Made by a program: the position numbers and the translations under genes. A stretch of 48,029 bases of DNA from assembly GCA_028282245.1 (NCBI GenBank), contig JANQIL010000126.1, positions 1 through 48,029 of the forward strand. The letters are read 5' to 3'. Source of the stretch: Magnetospira sp. Its GTDB lineage: Bacteria; Pseudomonadota; Alphaproteobacteria; Rhodospirillales; Magnetospiraceae. Of this stretch, positions 1 to 7,735 are shown piece after piece. Within the stretch, counting starts at the first letter, position 1; each line of letters opens with the position of its first letter. The notes beneath the pieces are model-generated. The model was not told the DNA's origin. It saw only the letters and a list, made by a program, of their open reading frames with translations, and made no database searches.

Positions 1-399
1 GGCGCGCAGATCGGCGGCGGGGAGAACCTCCGCCAGCCAGCGGCCGAAGGCGGCCACCGTGGATGCGTTGGGCGAATGGATCAGCAGCGTGTCGCCCGCG
101 CGCAGCACCGGCGCGAGCACGCGGCGAAGGGTGTCGAGGATGATCGCGTCCACCTCCTCAAGACGCCGGATCCGCGCGCCCGGATCGCCGAAGGGTTCGT
201 AGACCGGCACCCGATACTGATCGGCCGGGAACACCGGGAACACGGTCAGGCCCGGCAGCGCCTCGTGGCCGACCCCCTTGCCGAACACCGCGCAGGGCAG
301 GTCGATGGCCGCCGCCGCCTCGGCGACCGCGCGGTTCAGGTTGTAGTGGTGGCCCGTCCGGTCGCGCAGCGCCGGATCGACGATCAGCAACCTAGCCAC
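1..399 (-). CDS. Glycosyltransferase, N-terminal part (cut by window edge)
   Basis: This frame starts at a GTG (397-399) that overlaps the stop of the upstream epimerase gene and stays open for 133 codons to the left edge, so only the N-terminal part is present. The protein begins with an LLIVDPALRDRTGHHYN-type segment. The same pattern (hydrophobic strand, D/E-P-x-L-R-D, GH-x-x-N) opens the glycosyltransferase at 7736-8974, so I read it as the first Rossmann strand and substrate loop of a GT-B fold enzyme. It would transfer a sugar from a nucleotide donor in the cytoplasm. It is the last visible gene of a minus-strand operon after the methyltransferase and epimerase. The family call rests on similarity to the second gene and on context; the catalytic C-terminal half is outside the window. 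Confidence 0.65.
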   Translation of the reverse strand, partial: MARLLIVDPALRDRTGHHYNLNRAVAEAAAAIDLPCAVFGKGVGHEALPGLTVFPVFPADQYRVPVYEPFGDPGARIRRLEEVDAIILDTLRRVLAPVLRAGDTLLIHSPNASTVAAFGRWLAEVLPAADLRA

Positions 400-1348
400 C
401 GGCCGACTCCCGATACCAGGCCATGGTTTCGGCGATTCCGGACGCCAGATCGTATTCGGGCGCGAACCCCAGGTCCTTCCGCGCCTTGGCGATATCCACC
501 CGGCGCACCGGAATGGTGGTCGGCTTGGTGGGATCGAACGCGACACACGGCGCATGCCCCGCCGTCTCCAGGACCATGGCCACCAGATCGCGCATGGTCG
601 TGCCCTCGCCCTGCCCGATGTTGACCGGATCGCAGGTCGGGAGATGTTCAAGGGCCAGCAGGCAGCCACGCGCGAGATCGGAAACGTGCAGGAAATCGCG
701 CACCTCGCCACCGTCGCCCCAGACCTCCAATGGGTCCCACCGCTCCACGGCCTTGCGAATCAGGGCCGGCACGACGTGGCAGGTCCGCAGGTCGAAGTTG
801 TCGCCCGGTCCGTAGATGGCGGTGGGCCGGACGATGGTCAGCCGGGTCGCCGCGCTGGCGTGCACGAAGGCGGCCAGGGTCTCCATGTAGCGCCGGCTCC
901 AGCCATAGCCCCGGTACGTCGGATGCGGCGCGTCGCGCCACAGGTCATCCTCGACCACCGGACGCGGACTCGCCGGATAGGCGGTGCTGGAACCGAACAT
1001 CAAAAGGCGCGGCAGGTTAAGGTTCCAGGCCGCGTCGAGCACGCGAAACGCCAGCGTCACGTTCGCCTCGATGGCGTTGAGCGACGATCGCGCGCCGGCG
1101 TCGGCGGCCGAGCCGACCCACCCGGCGCAATGGAAGGCGCAGTCCATCCCGGCCATGGCCAGCCGCAGGGCCGCCGGGTCCATCAGGTCGCAGGGGACGG
1201 TCTCCAGGTTCGGATGGCTCAAGGCGGCGGGTCGCCGGTGCACGGTGATCCGCACCCGCGCCCCGGCATCCAGAAGCCGGCGCGCCACATGGGTCCCGAC
1301 GAATCCGGTCCCGCCCAGCACCAGACAGCCACGGCCGCGATAGAACAT
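392..1348 (-). CDS. NAD(P)-dependent sugar epimerase/dehydratase (extended SDR), Lys replaced by Arg
   Basis: A 318-residue extended short-chain dehydrogenase of the WcaG/GalE type, expected to act on a nucleotide-activated sugar in the cytoplasm. The dinucleotide-binding GGTGFVG motif is at residues 12-18, the Ser/Thr active-site region (GSSTAY) at about 119-124, and an RPTAIYGPGDNFD segment follows at about 174-186. The usual YxxxK dyad reads Y148-GWS-R152, so the catalytic Lys is Arg. The full length matches the family. It starts one base after the stop of the upstream methyltransferase and its stop overlaps the GTG of the downstream glycosyltransferase, so the three genes are probably translationally coupled. 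The closest relative here is the SDR at 15644-16606, which shares the YGPGD region. The substrate is not predictable; the Lys-to-Arg change could alter activity or be tolerated. Confidence 0.85.
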   Translation of the reverse strand: MFYRGRGCLVLGGTGFVGTHVARRLLDAGARVRITVHRRPAALSHPNLETVPCDLMDPAALRLAMAGMDCAFHCAGWVGSAADAGARSSLNAIEANVTLAFRVLDAAWNLNLPRLLMFGSSTAYPASPRPVVEDDLWRDAPHPTYRGYGWSRRYMETLAAFVHASAATRLTIVRPTAIYGPGDNFDLRTCHVVPALIRKAVERWDPLEVWGDGGEVRDFLHVSDLARGCLLALEHLPTCDPVNIGQGEGTTMRDLVAMVLETAGHAPCVAFDPTKPTTIPVRRVDIAKARKDLGFAPEYDLASGIAETMAWYRESAGG

Positions 1349-1349
1349 C

Positions 1350-2276
1350 TCAGCGCGGCCGCCAGACGACCACCGAATAGGCCTCGTGGTACAGACTGCC
1401 GAAGCCCAGCCGGCGAACGTCGAGGATGTCCGCGCGCCCCGCCGCCGCCTCGGCGCGCAGTCGGTCGAGGAACCCGGTCAGGTAACCGCGCAGGTCGTGG
1501 TACCGCAGGACCAGCCAGTCGAAAAGACGCTCCGGATCGTACAGATCGCGCAACGGCTCCATGTGCACGCAGAGGGCGGGCCGGCGGTCGAGCAGGAAAT
1601 CGACGAAGCCGCCGAATTGGTCGCCGACCTGCTCAAGGGCGCAGAAGGTGGTCACCGCCGCGCCGTCCGGCAATCGCAGGTCCGGGTCCGGAGCGAAGAA
1701 ATCGAACCGCCGCCCCCGGATCGCCCGGCCGCCGTCGCGCCCCAACGCGTCGGCAAGATCAACCGAGGGCTGCGCCCAGTCGAGGCCGACCTGGCGCAGG
1801 GTCGGATCGAGGCGCGCGAAATGGTCGAGGTTGAAGCAACTGCCGCAGCCGAACTCATAGAGGTCGCGATGGCCGCGCAGCCAGCGCTCGAACAGAATCT
1901 GGCGCACGATGGCGTAGAGCGACATCTCGAACCGCGAGTCGTCGGCGCGGGCGAAATCGCCGAACACCCGCATGGTCCGTCGGGCGGCCACGAACTTGGG
2001 GTCCAGGGCCTCCGCCCCGCCGCCGCGCGCGGTGAACTCGGCCAACTGTTCCGACCACACCTCGGTCCAGACGTCGTGGCGGTGCGCGCCGACGCGCGTG
2101 AAATCCTCGGCCGCCAGCCGCTTCAGGATATCGAGAATGATGGCGTCCCGCTCCGCCGGTTTCGGCCGCCGGTAGCCGAGGTTCGCCTCCGCGATGGCGG
2201 GTCCCGCCATTCGCGCGATGGCCTCCGGCGTTTCGTCGAACGCCCGCGCGAAATCATCCACCCTCAATTCCGGCAT
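1350..2276 (-). CDS. Class I SAM-dependent methyltransferase-like protein
   Basis: A 308-residue protein with a SAM-binding motif I (LYEFGCGSCFN, about residues 139-149) after a helical N-terminal region of roughly 130 residues. Past the motif there is an acidic loop and a conserved-looking FFAPDPDLRLPDGAAV stretch. This architecture resembles methyltransferases found in surface polysaccharide and flagellin modification loci. The acceptor is unknown. It is the first gene of the minus-strand operon running to the left edge and is divergent from the GT2-SPINDLY gene across a 139-base AT-richer spacer. The chosen ATG at 2274-2276 is the first in frame. Motif I is convincing; the specific family is not recognised. 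Confidence 0.7.
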   Translation of the reverse strand: MPELRVDDFARAFDETPEAIARMAGPAIAEANLGYRRPKPAERDAIILDILKRLAAEDFTRVGAHRHDVWTEVWSEQLAEFTARGGGAEALDPKFVAARRTMRVFGDFARADDSRFEMSLYAIVRQILFERWLRGHRDLYEFGCGSCFNLDHFARLDPTLRQVGLDWAQPSVDLADALGRDGGRAIRGRRFDFFAPDPDLRLPDGAAVTTFCALEQVGDQFGGFVDFLLDRRPALCVHMEPLRDLYDPERLFDWLVLRYHDLRGYLTGFLDRLRAEAAAGRADILDVRRLGFGSLYHEAYSVVVWRPR

Positions 2277-2415
2277 GCCCAGGACTCCGCCCGATGCGAT
2301 AACGTTTAAGTTATTGACCGCAATTCTTTAGAAGCCGTAAAGCCTTGTTTACGCGATTGGCGGATGATGGACCCCCATTGCCTGGCGCTCGCCCTCGAAG
2401 AGATCGGAATCGCCC
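2277..2415. promoter_or_regulatory. Divergent promoter region with two inverted repeats
   Basis: This spacer separates two divergent genes and is clearly richer in A and T than its surroundings. It holds two short perfect inverted repeats: ATAAC/GTTAT (2299-2303 and 2310-2314) and CGTAAA/TTTACG (2336-2341 and 2348-2353). Both have six-base spacers, a size that fits operators for a dimeric regulator. I see no convincing -35/-10 pair and no sigma-54 motif. Promoter activity is inferred from the divergent layout only. Confidence 0.45.
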
Positions 2416-4713
2416 ATGTCCGCCTCGTCGCCGCCCCTCGTGTCCATCCTCATGTTCTGCCGCGACGCGGCGCCGCGCATCCGGACGGCCATCGACAGCG
2501 TTGTCGGGCAAACCTATCCGCATATCGAGTTCATCGTCCAGGACGGCGGATCGACCGACGGAACCCGCGACATCCTGGCCGAGTACGGCGACCGCGTCGA
2601 TGTCGTCAGCCGGCCCGACAGCGGCACCAACGAGGCCTTCCTGGCCGCGCTTCGGCGATGCCGCGGCGACATCGTCGGCTCCTGCCTCGCCGACGAGACC
2701 CTGCGGCCGGACGCCGTCGAGCGGGCCGTGCGGACGTTTCGGGCGCGCGAGTGCCTCGACGCGCTGACCGGAGACGCCATCCAAACCGACGGCGACGGCC
2801 GGCCGATCGGCACCTTCACGGGGCGGGATTTCGACCTCGTCGATTACCTCGCGGGCGACGCCTGCCCGTATTTCGTGGCCAGCTTCTTCCGCCGCCGGTT
2901 CCTGGTCGACAACGGCCTGTTCGGCGACGACTGGCAGAAGGAGAGCATCGAGTTCGAGATCTGGACCCGCCTCGGCACCGAGGGGGACGTCCTCTATATG
3001 CCACAGACCCTGGGTACCTACGCGCTGCACAAGGCCCAGGAGAGCAACAATCCGATTTCGGTCCTGAAGAACCTTGGATCGCGGGTGCGGGTGTTCCGGC
3101 GCCTGTTCGCGGCCGACGGCTTCTTTTCCGACTTCCCCGCCTATGCGATGCCCGAACTCCTGTTGAAACATCTTGCAACCCATTACAACCACTTGCTGGA
3201 ACAAACATCCGACGTCCGATACCTGAGCCATGTTTTCGACCTGATGCGCCAGGTCGCCGCCACCCTCCTGCCCCATGCCGAGACGGCGCCGGATATCGAC
3301 GGCATCGCGGCGTCGCCCAGGGTCCATGCCGACACCTATCGCCGGATCGTCAACGCCGAACGGCCGACCGGACCGCTGCGCTACCACCTGAACACCCGGC
3401 CGTTGAAACGCCGGCTGGCCGACCGTCACGCCGCCCGGGGTCTGGCCGGCATGGCGTCGGGCGTCCTGCGCGGCCTGGGCGACACGCAAAGCGAGGGCGA
3501 GGCGTTGCAGGCGGCGCTGAAGGTCGTCTGGGCCGACGACGCCCACCTCGCCGACCTGCAACGCCGATGGGTGGCCCGCCACGCGCCGCCGGCCCCCAGG
3601 CTCGCCACGCCCCTGAAAACGCGGACCGACCCGAAGCGCCTGCGCGTCGGCTACTACGCGATTACCTGGGACGCCAGCTATACCCGGCATCAGATCGCGT
3701 CTTTCGTCCGCCATCACTCGGAGCGCGTGGAGGCCGTCTGCTACGGCGGCCTGCGCGTTCCCGAGGACGTCCGGCCAGCGTTCTCGCGGGTCGCGGACGG
3801 CCTGCAAAACCTCGACGACGCCGCGTTCGCCGAACGCCTGCGCGACGACGCCCTCGACGTGCTCGTGGAGGTCAACGGGTTCGGCGACGGGCAGCGGTTC
3901 CGCGCCATGGCCTGGCGCTGCGCCCCGGTCCAGGCGAGCTACGCCAACCACGCCGGCACCACGGGGGTCCCCAACGTGGATTATATCCTCGCCGACGCCA
4001 CCTGCGTTCCGGACGGCGCGGAGCGGCACTACAGCGAAACGGTCCATCGTCTGCCGGGCGGCTTCTTCTGCTTCCACTACGACGCCGACCGGCTGCCGGG
4101 CGTGGTACCGCCACCCAGCCTGGACGGGGCGCCGACCACCTTCGGATATTTCGGTTCGCCGGTGAAGCTCAACCCGGTCATGATCGGCCTGTGGTCGCGG
4201 ATTCTGCGGACCGTTCCGGGATCGCGCCTGATCATGGGCGGTCGCGGCCTGGACCACCCGGACAGCCGCCGCCACATCGCCGTCAAGTTCGACCGCCTCG
4301 GCGTCGGCGCGGATCGTCTGATCCTGCACGGCGGCCTGCCGCAGCGGACGATCCTCGAACTCTATAACCGCGTCGACGTCAGCCTCGACACCTGGCCCTA
4401 TTGCGGCGGCAACACCATTGCCGAATCCCTGTGGATGGGGGTCCCCGTGGTGACCCTGCTGGGCGACCGGTTCGCGGCCCGCTACGGCGCCTCCCTGCTC
4501 CAGGCCGCCGGACTGCCCGACCTGATCGCCCGGGATCGCGACGCCTACGTCGCCAAGGCCGTCGCCCTGGCCGAGGATCGGCCCCGGCTGGGTCGGCTGC
4601 GACGCGATCTGCGGCGGATGGTGGTCGATAACGGCTTCGGCGACGCCCCCGCCTTCGCGCGCAAGATGGAGGATGCCTACCTCGACATGCTGTCGGAAAA
4701 GGGCCTGCTGTAG
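2416..4713 (+). CDS. Two-domain glycosyltransferase: GT2 domain fused to a SPINDLY/O-GlcNAc transferase-like (GT41) domain
   Basis: A 765-residue fusion. Residues about 5-220 form a GT-A family 2 domain (VSILMFCRDAAPRI at the first strand, QDGGSTDGT nucleotide-binding segment, D/E-rich DETLRPDA region). Residues about 405-755 match the bacterial SPINDLY branch of GT41: LRVGYYAITWDASY, DVLVEVNGFG, APVQASYANHAGTTG, FGYFGSPVKLNP and YCGGNTIAESLWMGVPVVTL. No TPR repeats precede the GT41 domain; the GT2 unit and a linker take their place. GT41 enzymes modify Ser/Thr of proteins, and SPINDLY-type genes often sit near flagellin genes, so protein (possibly flagellin) O-glycosylation is a reasonable inference. 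The start at 2416 follows a purine-rich stretch. It stands alone on the plus strand and converges with the methyltransferase gene at 4898. Confidence 0.88.
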   Translation: MSASSPPLVSILMFCRDAAPRIRTAIDSVVGQTYPHIEFIVQDGGSTDGTRDILAEYGDRVDVVSRPDSGTNEAFLAALRRCRGDIVGSCLADETLRPDAVERAVRTFRARECLDALTGDAIQTDGDGRPIGTFTGRDFDLVDYLAGDACPYFVASFFRRRFLVDNGLFGDDWQKESIEFEIWTRLGTEGDVLYMPQTLGTYALHKAQESNNPISVLKNLGSRVRVFRRLFAADGFFSDFPAYAMPELLLKHLATHYNHLLEQTSDVRYLSHVFDLMRQVAATLLPHAETAPDIDGIAASPRVHADTYRRIVNAERPTGPLRYHLNTRPLKRRLADRHAARGLAGMASGVLRGLGDTQSEGEALQAALKVVWADDAHLADLQRRWVARHAPPAPRLATPLKTRTDPKRLRVGYYAITWDASYTRHQIASFVRHHSERVEAVCYGGLRVPEDVRPAFSRVADGLQNLDDAAFAERLRDDALDVLVEVNGFGDGQRFRAMAWRCAPVQASYANHAGTTGVPNVDYILADATCVPDGAERHYSETVHRLPGGFFCFHYDADRLPGVVPPPSLDGAPTTFGYFGSPVKLNPVMIGLWSRILRTVPGSRLIMGGRGLDHPDSRRHIAVKFDRLGVGADRLILHGGLPQRTILELYNRVDVSLDTWPYCGGNTIAESLWMGVPVVTLLGDRFAARYGASLLQAAGLPDLIARDRDAYVAKAVALAEDRPRLGRLRRDLRRMVVDNGFGDAPAFARKMEDAYLDMLSEKGLL

Positions 4714-4868
4714 ACGCGGGCCTGTCCGGTTCGAGGCCGCCGAAGGCGGTGTTATGCGGATTTCGGATGATCAATTCGGAATCCGCACCGAGTCGCCATT
4801 GCGGCGACGGCCTTTGCGAAGCTGGCGGAACGCCAAGCGGGCGGAGCCCGCGCCCGGCGAGGGGCAAG
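4714..4868. repeat. Cluster of short inverted repeats in a convergent spacer
   Basis: Between two converging genes there is a run of small hairpins: CCGCC/GGCGG (4737-4749), GCGGATT/AATCCGC (4756-4762 and 4780-4786), GTCGCC/GGCGAC (4792-4797 and 4803-4808), GGCG/CGCC (4824-4834) and GCGGGC/GCCCGC (4837-4851). No open frame with coding character was found here. The density of perfect arms exceeds what I see in other spacers of the window. Confidence 0.55.
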
Positions 4869-4893
4869 AAACCCGAATCAATTATTCGGGTTT
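4869..4893. terminator. Bidirectional rho-independent-type terminator
   Basis: Perfect ten-base arms AAACCCGAAT (4869-4878) and ATTCGGGTTT (4884-4893) enclose a five-base loop. It lies five bases beyond the stop of the minus-strand methyltransferase and about 155 bases beyond the stop of the plus-strand glycosyltransferase. The A/T ends of the stem provide U-rich 3' ends in either direction, so it can serve both converging genes. Confidence 0.75.
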
Positions 4894-4897
4894 CGTA

Positions 4898-6124
4898 TTA
4901 TTCGGAGGCGGCGCCAAGACGATCCCTCAGGCGGGCATAATGCGCCGCCTCCCGAAAGCCGAGCCGATCCAGGATATCGACATAGAATTCCAGCTTGTCC
5001 CGCGTCGGGCTCAGGCGGATCGCATCCCACATCAGCCGGTGGAATTGGGAATCGGCGCGCAGCCTGGACTTCGCCCGCGCGAACAGGCCGTCGCCGACCA
5101 GCGCGTAGCTTTCGCGGTTCCTCAGAACCGGGGGAATGCGCTCGACGACGATCTCCAGGACGGGCATGTAGCGCGGATCGGCCATTCCGGCGTTGCCCTC
5201 GGCGGGAGAGAGCGCCCAATGCCTCAGCTTCCAGTGCGAATCCAGGTCGGACGCCAGGAACACCACGTCGTCGCCCCAGGCGGGTTCCAGACGTTCGGGA
5301 ATCGAAAGACCGTCCTCGTGGCGGCCGAACCGGTTGAGATTGTAGAACCAGCGCGTGTCGGTCCGATCCTGGAGAAGCTCCATGAAACAATCGTAGGTCT
5401 CGGTCCGCATTTCGCTGAGCGATTGGCTGTTGAACGCCAGATCGAACCGCCGCCCGGACAGGACGGATAGCGCATTCGTCGGAACCAGCATGAAATCGAA
5501 GTTCGCCGCGTCGGCGCGGGATGCCGATTCCGGCGTCACGCACACGAATGTCGCGTCGGGAAAGCTCGATCTCAAAAAAACATACGCGAACCAGAGGGAT
5601 TCCGGCATGTCGACGAGGGTGATCGCGCGGCCCGGATCGAGGATCTTCAGAATACGGGCGAGACCGCCGTAGCCGCCGCCGATTTCGAGCGTCGCCTTTG
5701 CCGCGCCGGCGTGGCGGGTCGCGGTGAGCGCGGCGGACAGATAATAGAGGAAGGCGGTGGACAGGCGGCGGCCGGCGTGGGTGTAGGCGACGTTTCGCGA
5801 AGCCATGGGAGATTCGTGAAGAAAGGGATCCAGATCGTCCAGGGGAAACCCCAACCGGTCGAGATGCCGCGCGTAGCCGTCGGCGACGGCCGCGAAAACG
5901 GGGTCGTCCGTTCGCGTGGGCTTGGTGAAATAACCGACGTTCTCGGTTACCGTCTCGATCACGCTGGCCACCGATCGCGCCTCGGCGATCAGCTTGCGAT
6001 GCCGCGTGTCCAGAACGTCTTCCCACATCCGGGCCGGCTTCAAGGCATCCGGCAGGCCTGTGAGAAGAACCTGCCTCAGCCAGGCGTTGGCCTCCGAAAT
6101 GACGCGATCCATGGGTCCGACCAA
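4898..6124 (-). CDS. Putative sugar O-methyltransferase
   Basis: A 408-residue protein with a helical N-terminal region and a SAM-binding core: ATLEIGGGYGGLARI at about residues 143-157, followed by the VDMPESLWFAYVFL segment with the acidic residue expected at the end of strand two. The EIGGGYGG plus DxPE pattern is characteristic of the family annotated as putative sugar O-methyltransferase in O-antigen and capsule loci. It probably caps or modifies a sugar in a glycan chain, though the acceptor is not predictable. It is the last gene of a minus-strand group with the glycosyltransferase at 7736, the SGNH protein and the 43-residue peptide, ending at the strong terminator at 4869-4893. An internal ATG twelve bases downstream (MDRVISEA) is an alternative start. 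Confidence 0.78.
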   Translation of the reverse strand: MVGPMDRVISEANAWLRQVLLTGLPDALKPARMWEDVLDTRHRKLIAEARSVASVIETVTENVGYFTKPTRTDDPVFAAVADGYARHLDRLGFPLDDLDPFLHESPMASRNVAYTHAGRRLSTAFLYYLSAALTATRHAGAAKATLEIGGGYGGLARILKILDPGRAITLVDMPESLWFAYVFLRSSFPDATFVCVTPESASRADAANFDFMLVPTNALSVLSGRRFDLAFNSQSLSEMRTETYDCFMELLQDRTDTRWFYNLNRFGRHEDGLSIPERLEPAWGDDVVFLASDLDSHWKLRHWALSPAEGNAGMADPRYMPVLEIVVERIPPVLRNRESYALVGDGLFARAKSRLRADSQFHRLMWDAIRLSPTRDKLEFYVDILDRLGFREAAHYARLRDRLGAASE

Positions 6125-6174
6125 ACTGTTTCGAGATCAAAATATCTTGCGAAGCGTTCGCGGCGGGCGGGGTG

Positions 6175-6306
6175 CTACCAGAGTGGATAAATGTCCTTGG
6201 CGTCCTCCGACCCCCCGCGTCGCGCGCGCCGCCGGAGCCGAAGCACCGCGCCGACAACCAGGATCGCGCCAAATCCAACGACCACGCTACCCAGGAACAT
6301 GTTCAT
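6175..6306 (-). CDS. Small single-pass membrane protein, 43 residues
   Basis: The ATG at 6304-6306 overlaps the TGA of the upstream SGNH gene in an ATGA arrangement, a usual sign of translational coupling. The peptide begins MNMFLGSVVVGFGAIL, continues with a hydrophobic stretch to about residue 22, then a very basic RLRRRARR patch and a polar tail ending YPLW. This predicts one transmembrane helix with the C-terminus in the cytoplasm by the positive-inside rule. The frame ends at 6175, leaving 50 bases to the methyltransferase. No family is recognised. It is too short for usual gene-calling cut-offs but has a start position, topology and spacing that all look selected. It may be a partner or stabiliser of the SGNH protein. 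Confidence 0.6.
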   Translation of the reverse strand: MNMFLGSVVVGFGAILVVGAVLRLRRRARRGGSEDAKDIYPLW

Positions 6307-7592
6307 CGCGGCCTCCGCGCCAGCAAGGGAGGTTCGGACAGGAGGTTACAACAGATCGCGTCCGCGAGAACATCATTTCCGCGCTGGTTCAGGTGACCGT
6401 AGGTGTCGGCGAACACCGTCTCGGCGACGGCGTCCAGGCAGGTCGTTGCGTCCAGAAAACGGACTCCCTCCTCCAGGAGCCCTGCGGATGCTGTCCGAAA
6501 ACCTTCGTAGATGCGGGCGATCACGTCGCCGTGCCCGGTGTCCCTGGAGATCGTCCGGCGCTCGTCGTCGGACCACGCCCGGCCGCCGACGAACGGCGTG
6601 GGCTGGAGGACATGCAGGTAGCCGATGCCGTTGGCCCGGCAGAGGCGATGCAACTGGATCGATCCCGCGACCCAGAGATCGATGACCGACGCGTCGGAGT
6701 CCGTGCCCGTCGACGGTGGCAGGCAGATCAAATCGGAGTCCGGATCGCCCGGCAGTTCCCGCAGGGCCCGCCGCGCGCGCGCCAACCGCGCGCGGAGGTG
6801 GCTTTCCCGGACCATGCGCAACAGCGACATCGTCATGCTTCGGGAACGGTCGATCCGATGCCCGAGTTCGGTCACGCGGGCCTCCATGTCCAGAACCCGG
6901 CCGCTCAGAATCACTCCCCGGGCACTGCTCCCGGAGGCCGAGACGGCGGCGCGCAGGGGCTTGACGACGATCGGACAGGGCGTTTCGGCGCGGGTGCCCT
7001 GCGTCAGGTTCATGTCGCCGTAGACCGCCTCGTTGTAGCCGTCGAGATTGACGACGGCGTCGAACGACTGCCCCAGGGCCAGCATGTGCGCCAGCACGGC
7101 AACCTGCTGCGGCTGCTTGAATCCGCCGACCCCGAAATCGACGAGGCGCACCGGACGGCCCGCGAAGCGGGCCGACAGGGCCTGTTCGATCCGAGATCCG
7201 CATTGCAGGCCCAGCCATTGGGCCACCGAGCCGCCGAGGAGACCGACAACGAGGGTATCATCGTCCGGCGGGTTCAAGGGCAGCGGATAGCGGCTCCAGA
7301 AACCCAGGGGATCGGCCGGCGTGTCGAGCCAGTCGGTCGCCCCGTCGGGCGCCGTCATGATCGCGACGCGGGCCGGCGGGAGCAGATCGCGCGGCCGAAA
7401 TCCCGGCCTGAACCCATAGCCGTAATAGGAATAAAACACGAATGTCGACACGATGGCGTCGGCGGCCGGGTCGTTGCCGCCGGGCTGGGCGTCATCGGCC
7501 GGCGGGGGCGCGGCGCGGCGCCCCCGGGTCGCCAGCCCGACGCCCAGATCGAGCGCGGCAAGAATCAGAAGCAGTCCGGCGAAGTCCAGCAT
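6303..7592 (-). CDS. Membrane-anchored SGNH-hydrolase-like protein
   Basis: A protein of about 429 residues with an N-terminal hydrophobic helix (MLDFAGLLLILAALDLGVGL), a Pro/Ala-rich linker, and a soluble domain with SGNH features: a GGSVAQ block I with the nucleophile Ser, a GYNE segment like block III, and DTYGHLNQRGNDVLAD near the C-terminus, which fits the block V D-x-x-H pattern. Such proteins act as acyl-esterases or acyltransferases on surface glycans; in this island O-acylation or deacylation is plausible. I chose the ATG at 7592 because it puts the hydrophobic segment at the N-terminus. Alternatives are a TTG at 7604 with a GAGGGAA ribosome site, and an ATG at 7739 that overlaps the upstream stop as ATGA and adds 49 residues. 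It is coupled to the small membrane peptide at 6175-6306. Confidence 0.72.
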   Translation of the reverse strand: MLDFAGLLLILAALDLGVGLATRGRRAAPPPADDAQPGGNDPAADAIVSTFVFYSYYGYGFRPGFRPRDLLPPARVAIMTAPDGATDWLDTPADPLGFWSRYPLPLNPPDDDTLVVGLLGGSVAQWLGLQCGSRIEQALSARFAGRPVRLVDFGVGGFKQPQQVAVLAHMLALGQSFDAVVNLDGYNEAVYGDMNLTQGTRAETPCPIVVKPLRAAVSASGSSARGVILSGRVLDMEARVTELGHRIDRSRSMTMSLLRMVRESHLRARLARARRALRELPGDPDSDLICLPPSTGTDSDASVIDLWVAGSIQLHRLCRANGIGYLHVLQPTPFVGGRAWSDDERRTISRDTGHGDVIARIYEGFRTASAGLLEEGVRFLDATTCLDAVAETVFADTYGHLNQRGNDVLADAICCNLLSEPPLLARRPR

Positions 7593-7735
7593 TTCCAGCG
7601 ACAAACCGTTCCCTCGCTCGACGCGCGTCCGGTCATGGGATCGAAGCGACCAGCCCCCGGTCCGGACCCTCGCGAACCACGATACCGCTTCGGGCGTTAA
7701 GAATACCTGACCCCCGACGCCGCTGGCCGCGCGGG

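Noticed and set aside
2311-4329. Long open frame on the minus strand (672 codons)
   Set aside because: It lies opposite the clear GT2-SPINDLY gene, has no recognisable domain, and is explained by high GC content.
6175-6278. Extension of the methyltransferase region through a second open frame (4878-6278)
   Set aside because: That frame is Arg/Ser/Pro-rich without motifs; the methyltransferase frame with EIGGGYGG starts at 6124.
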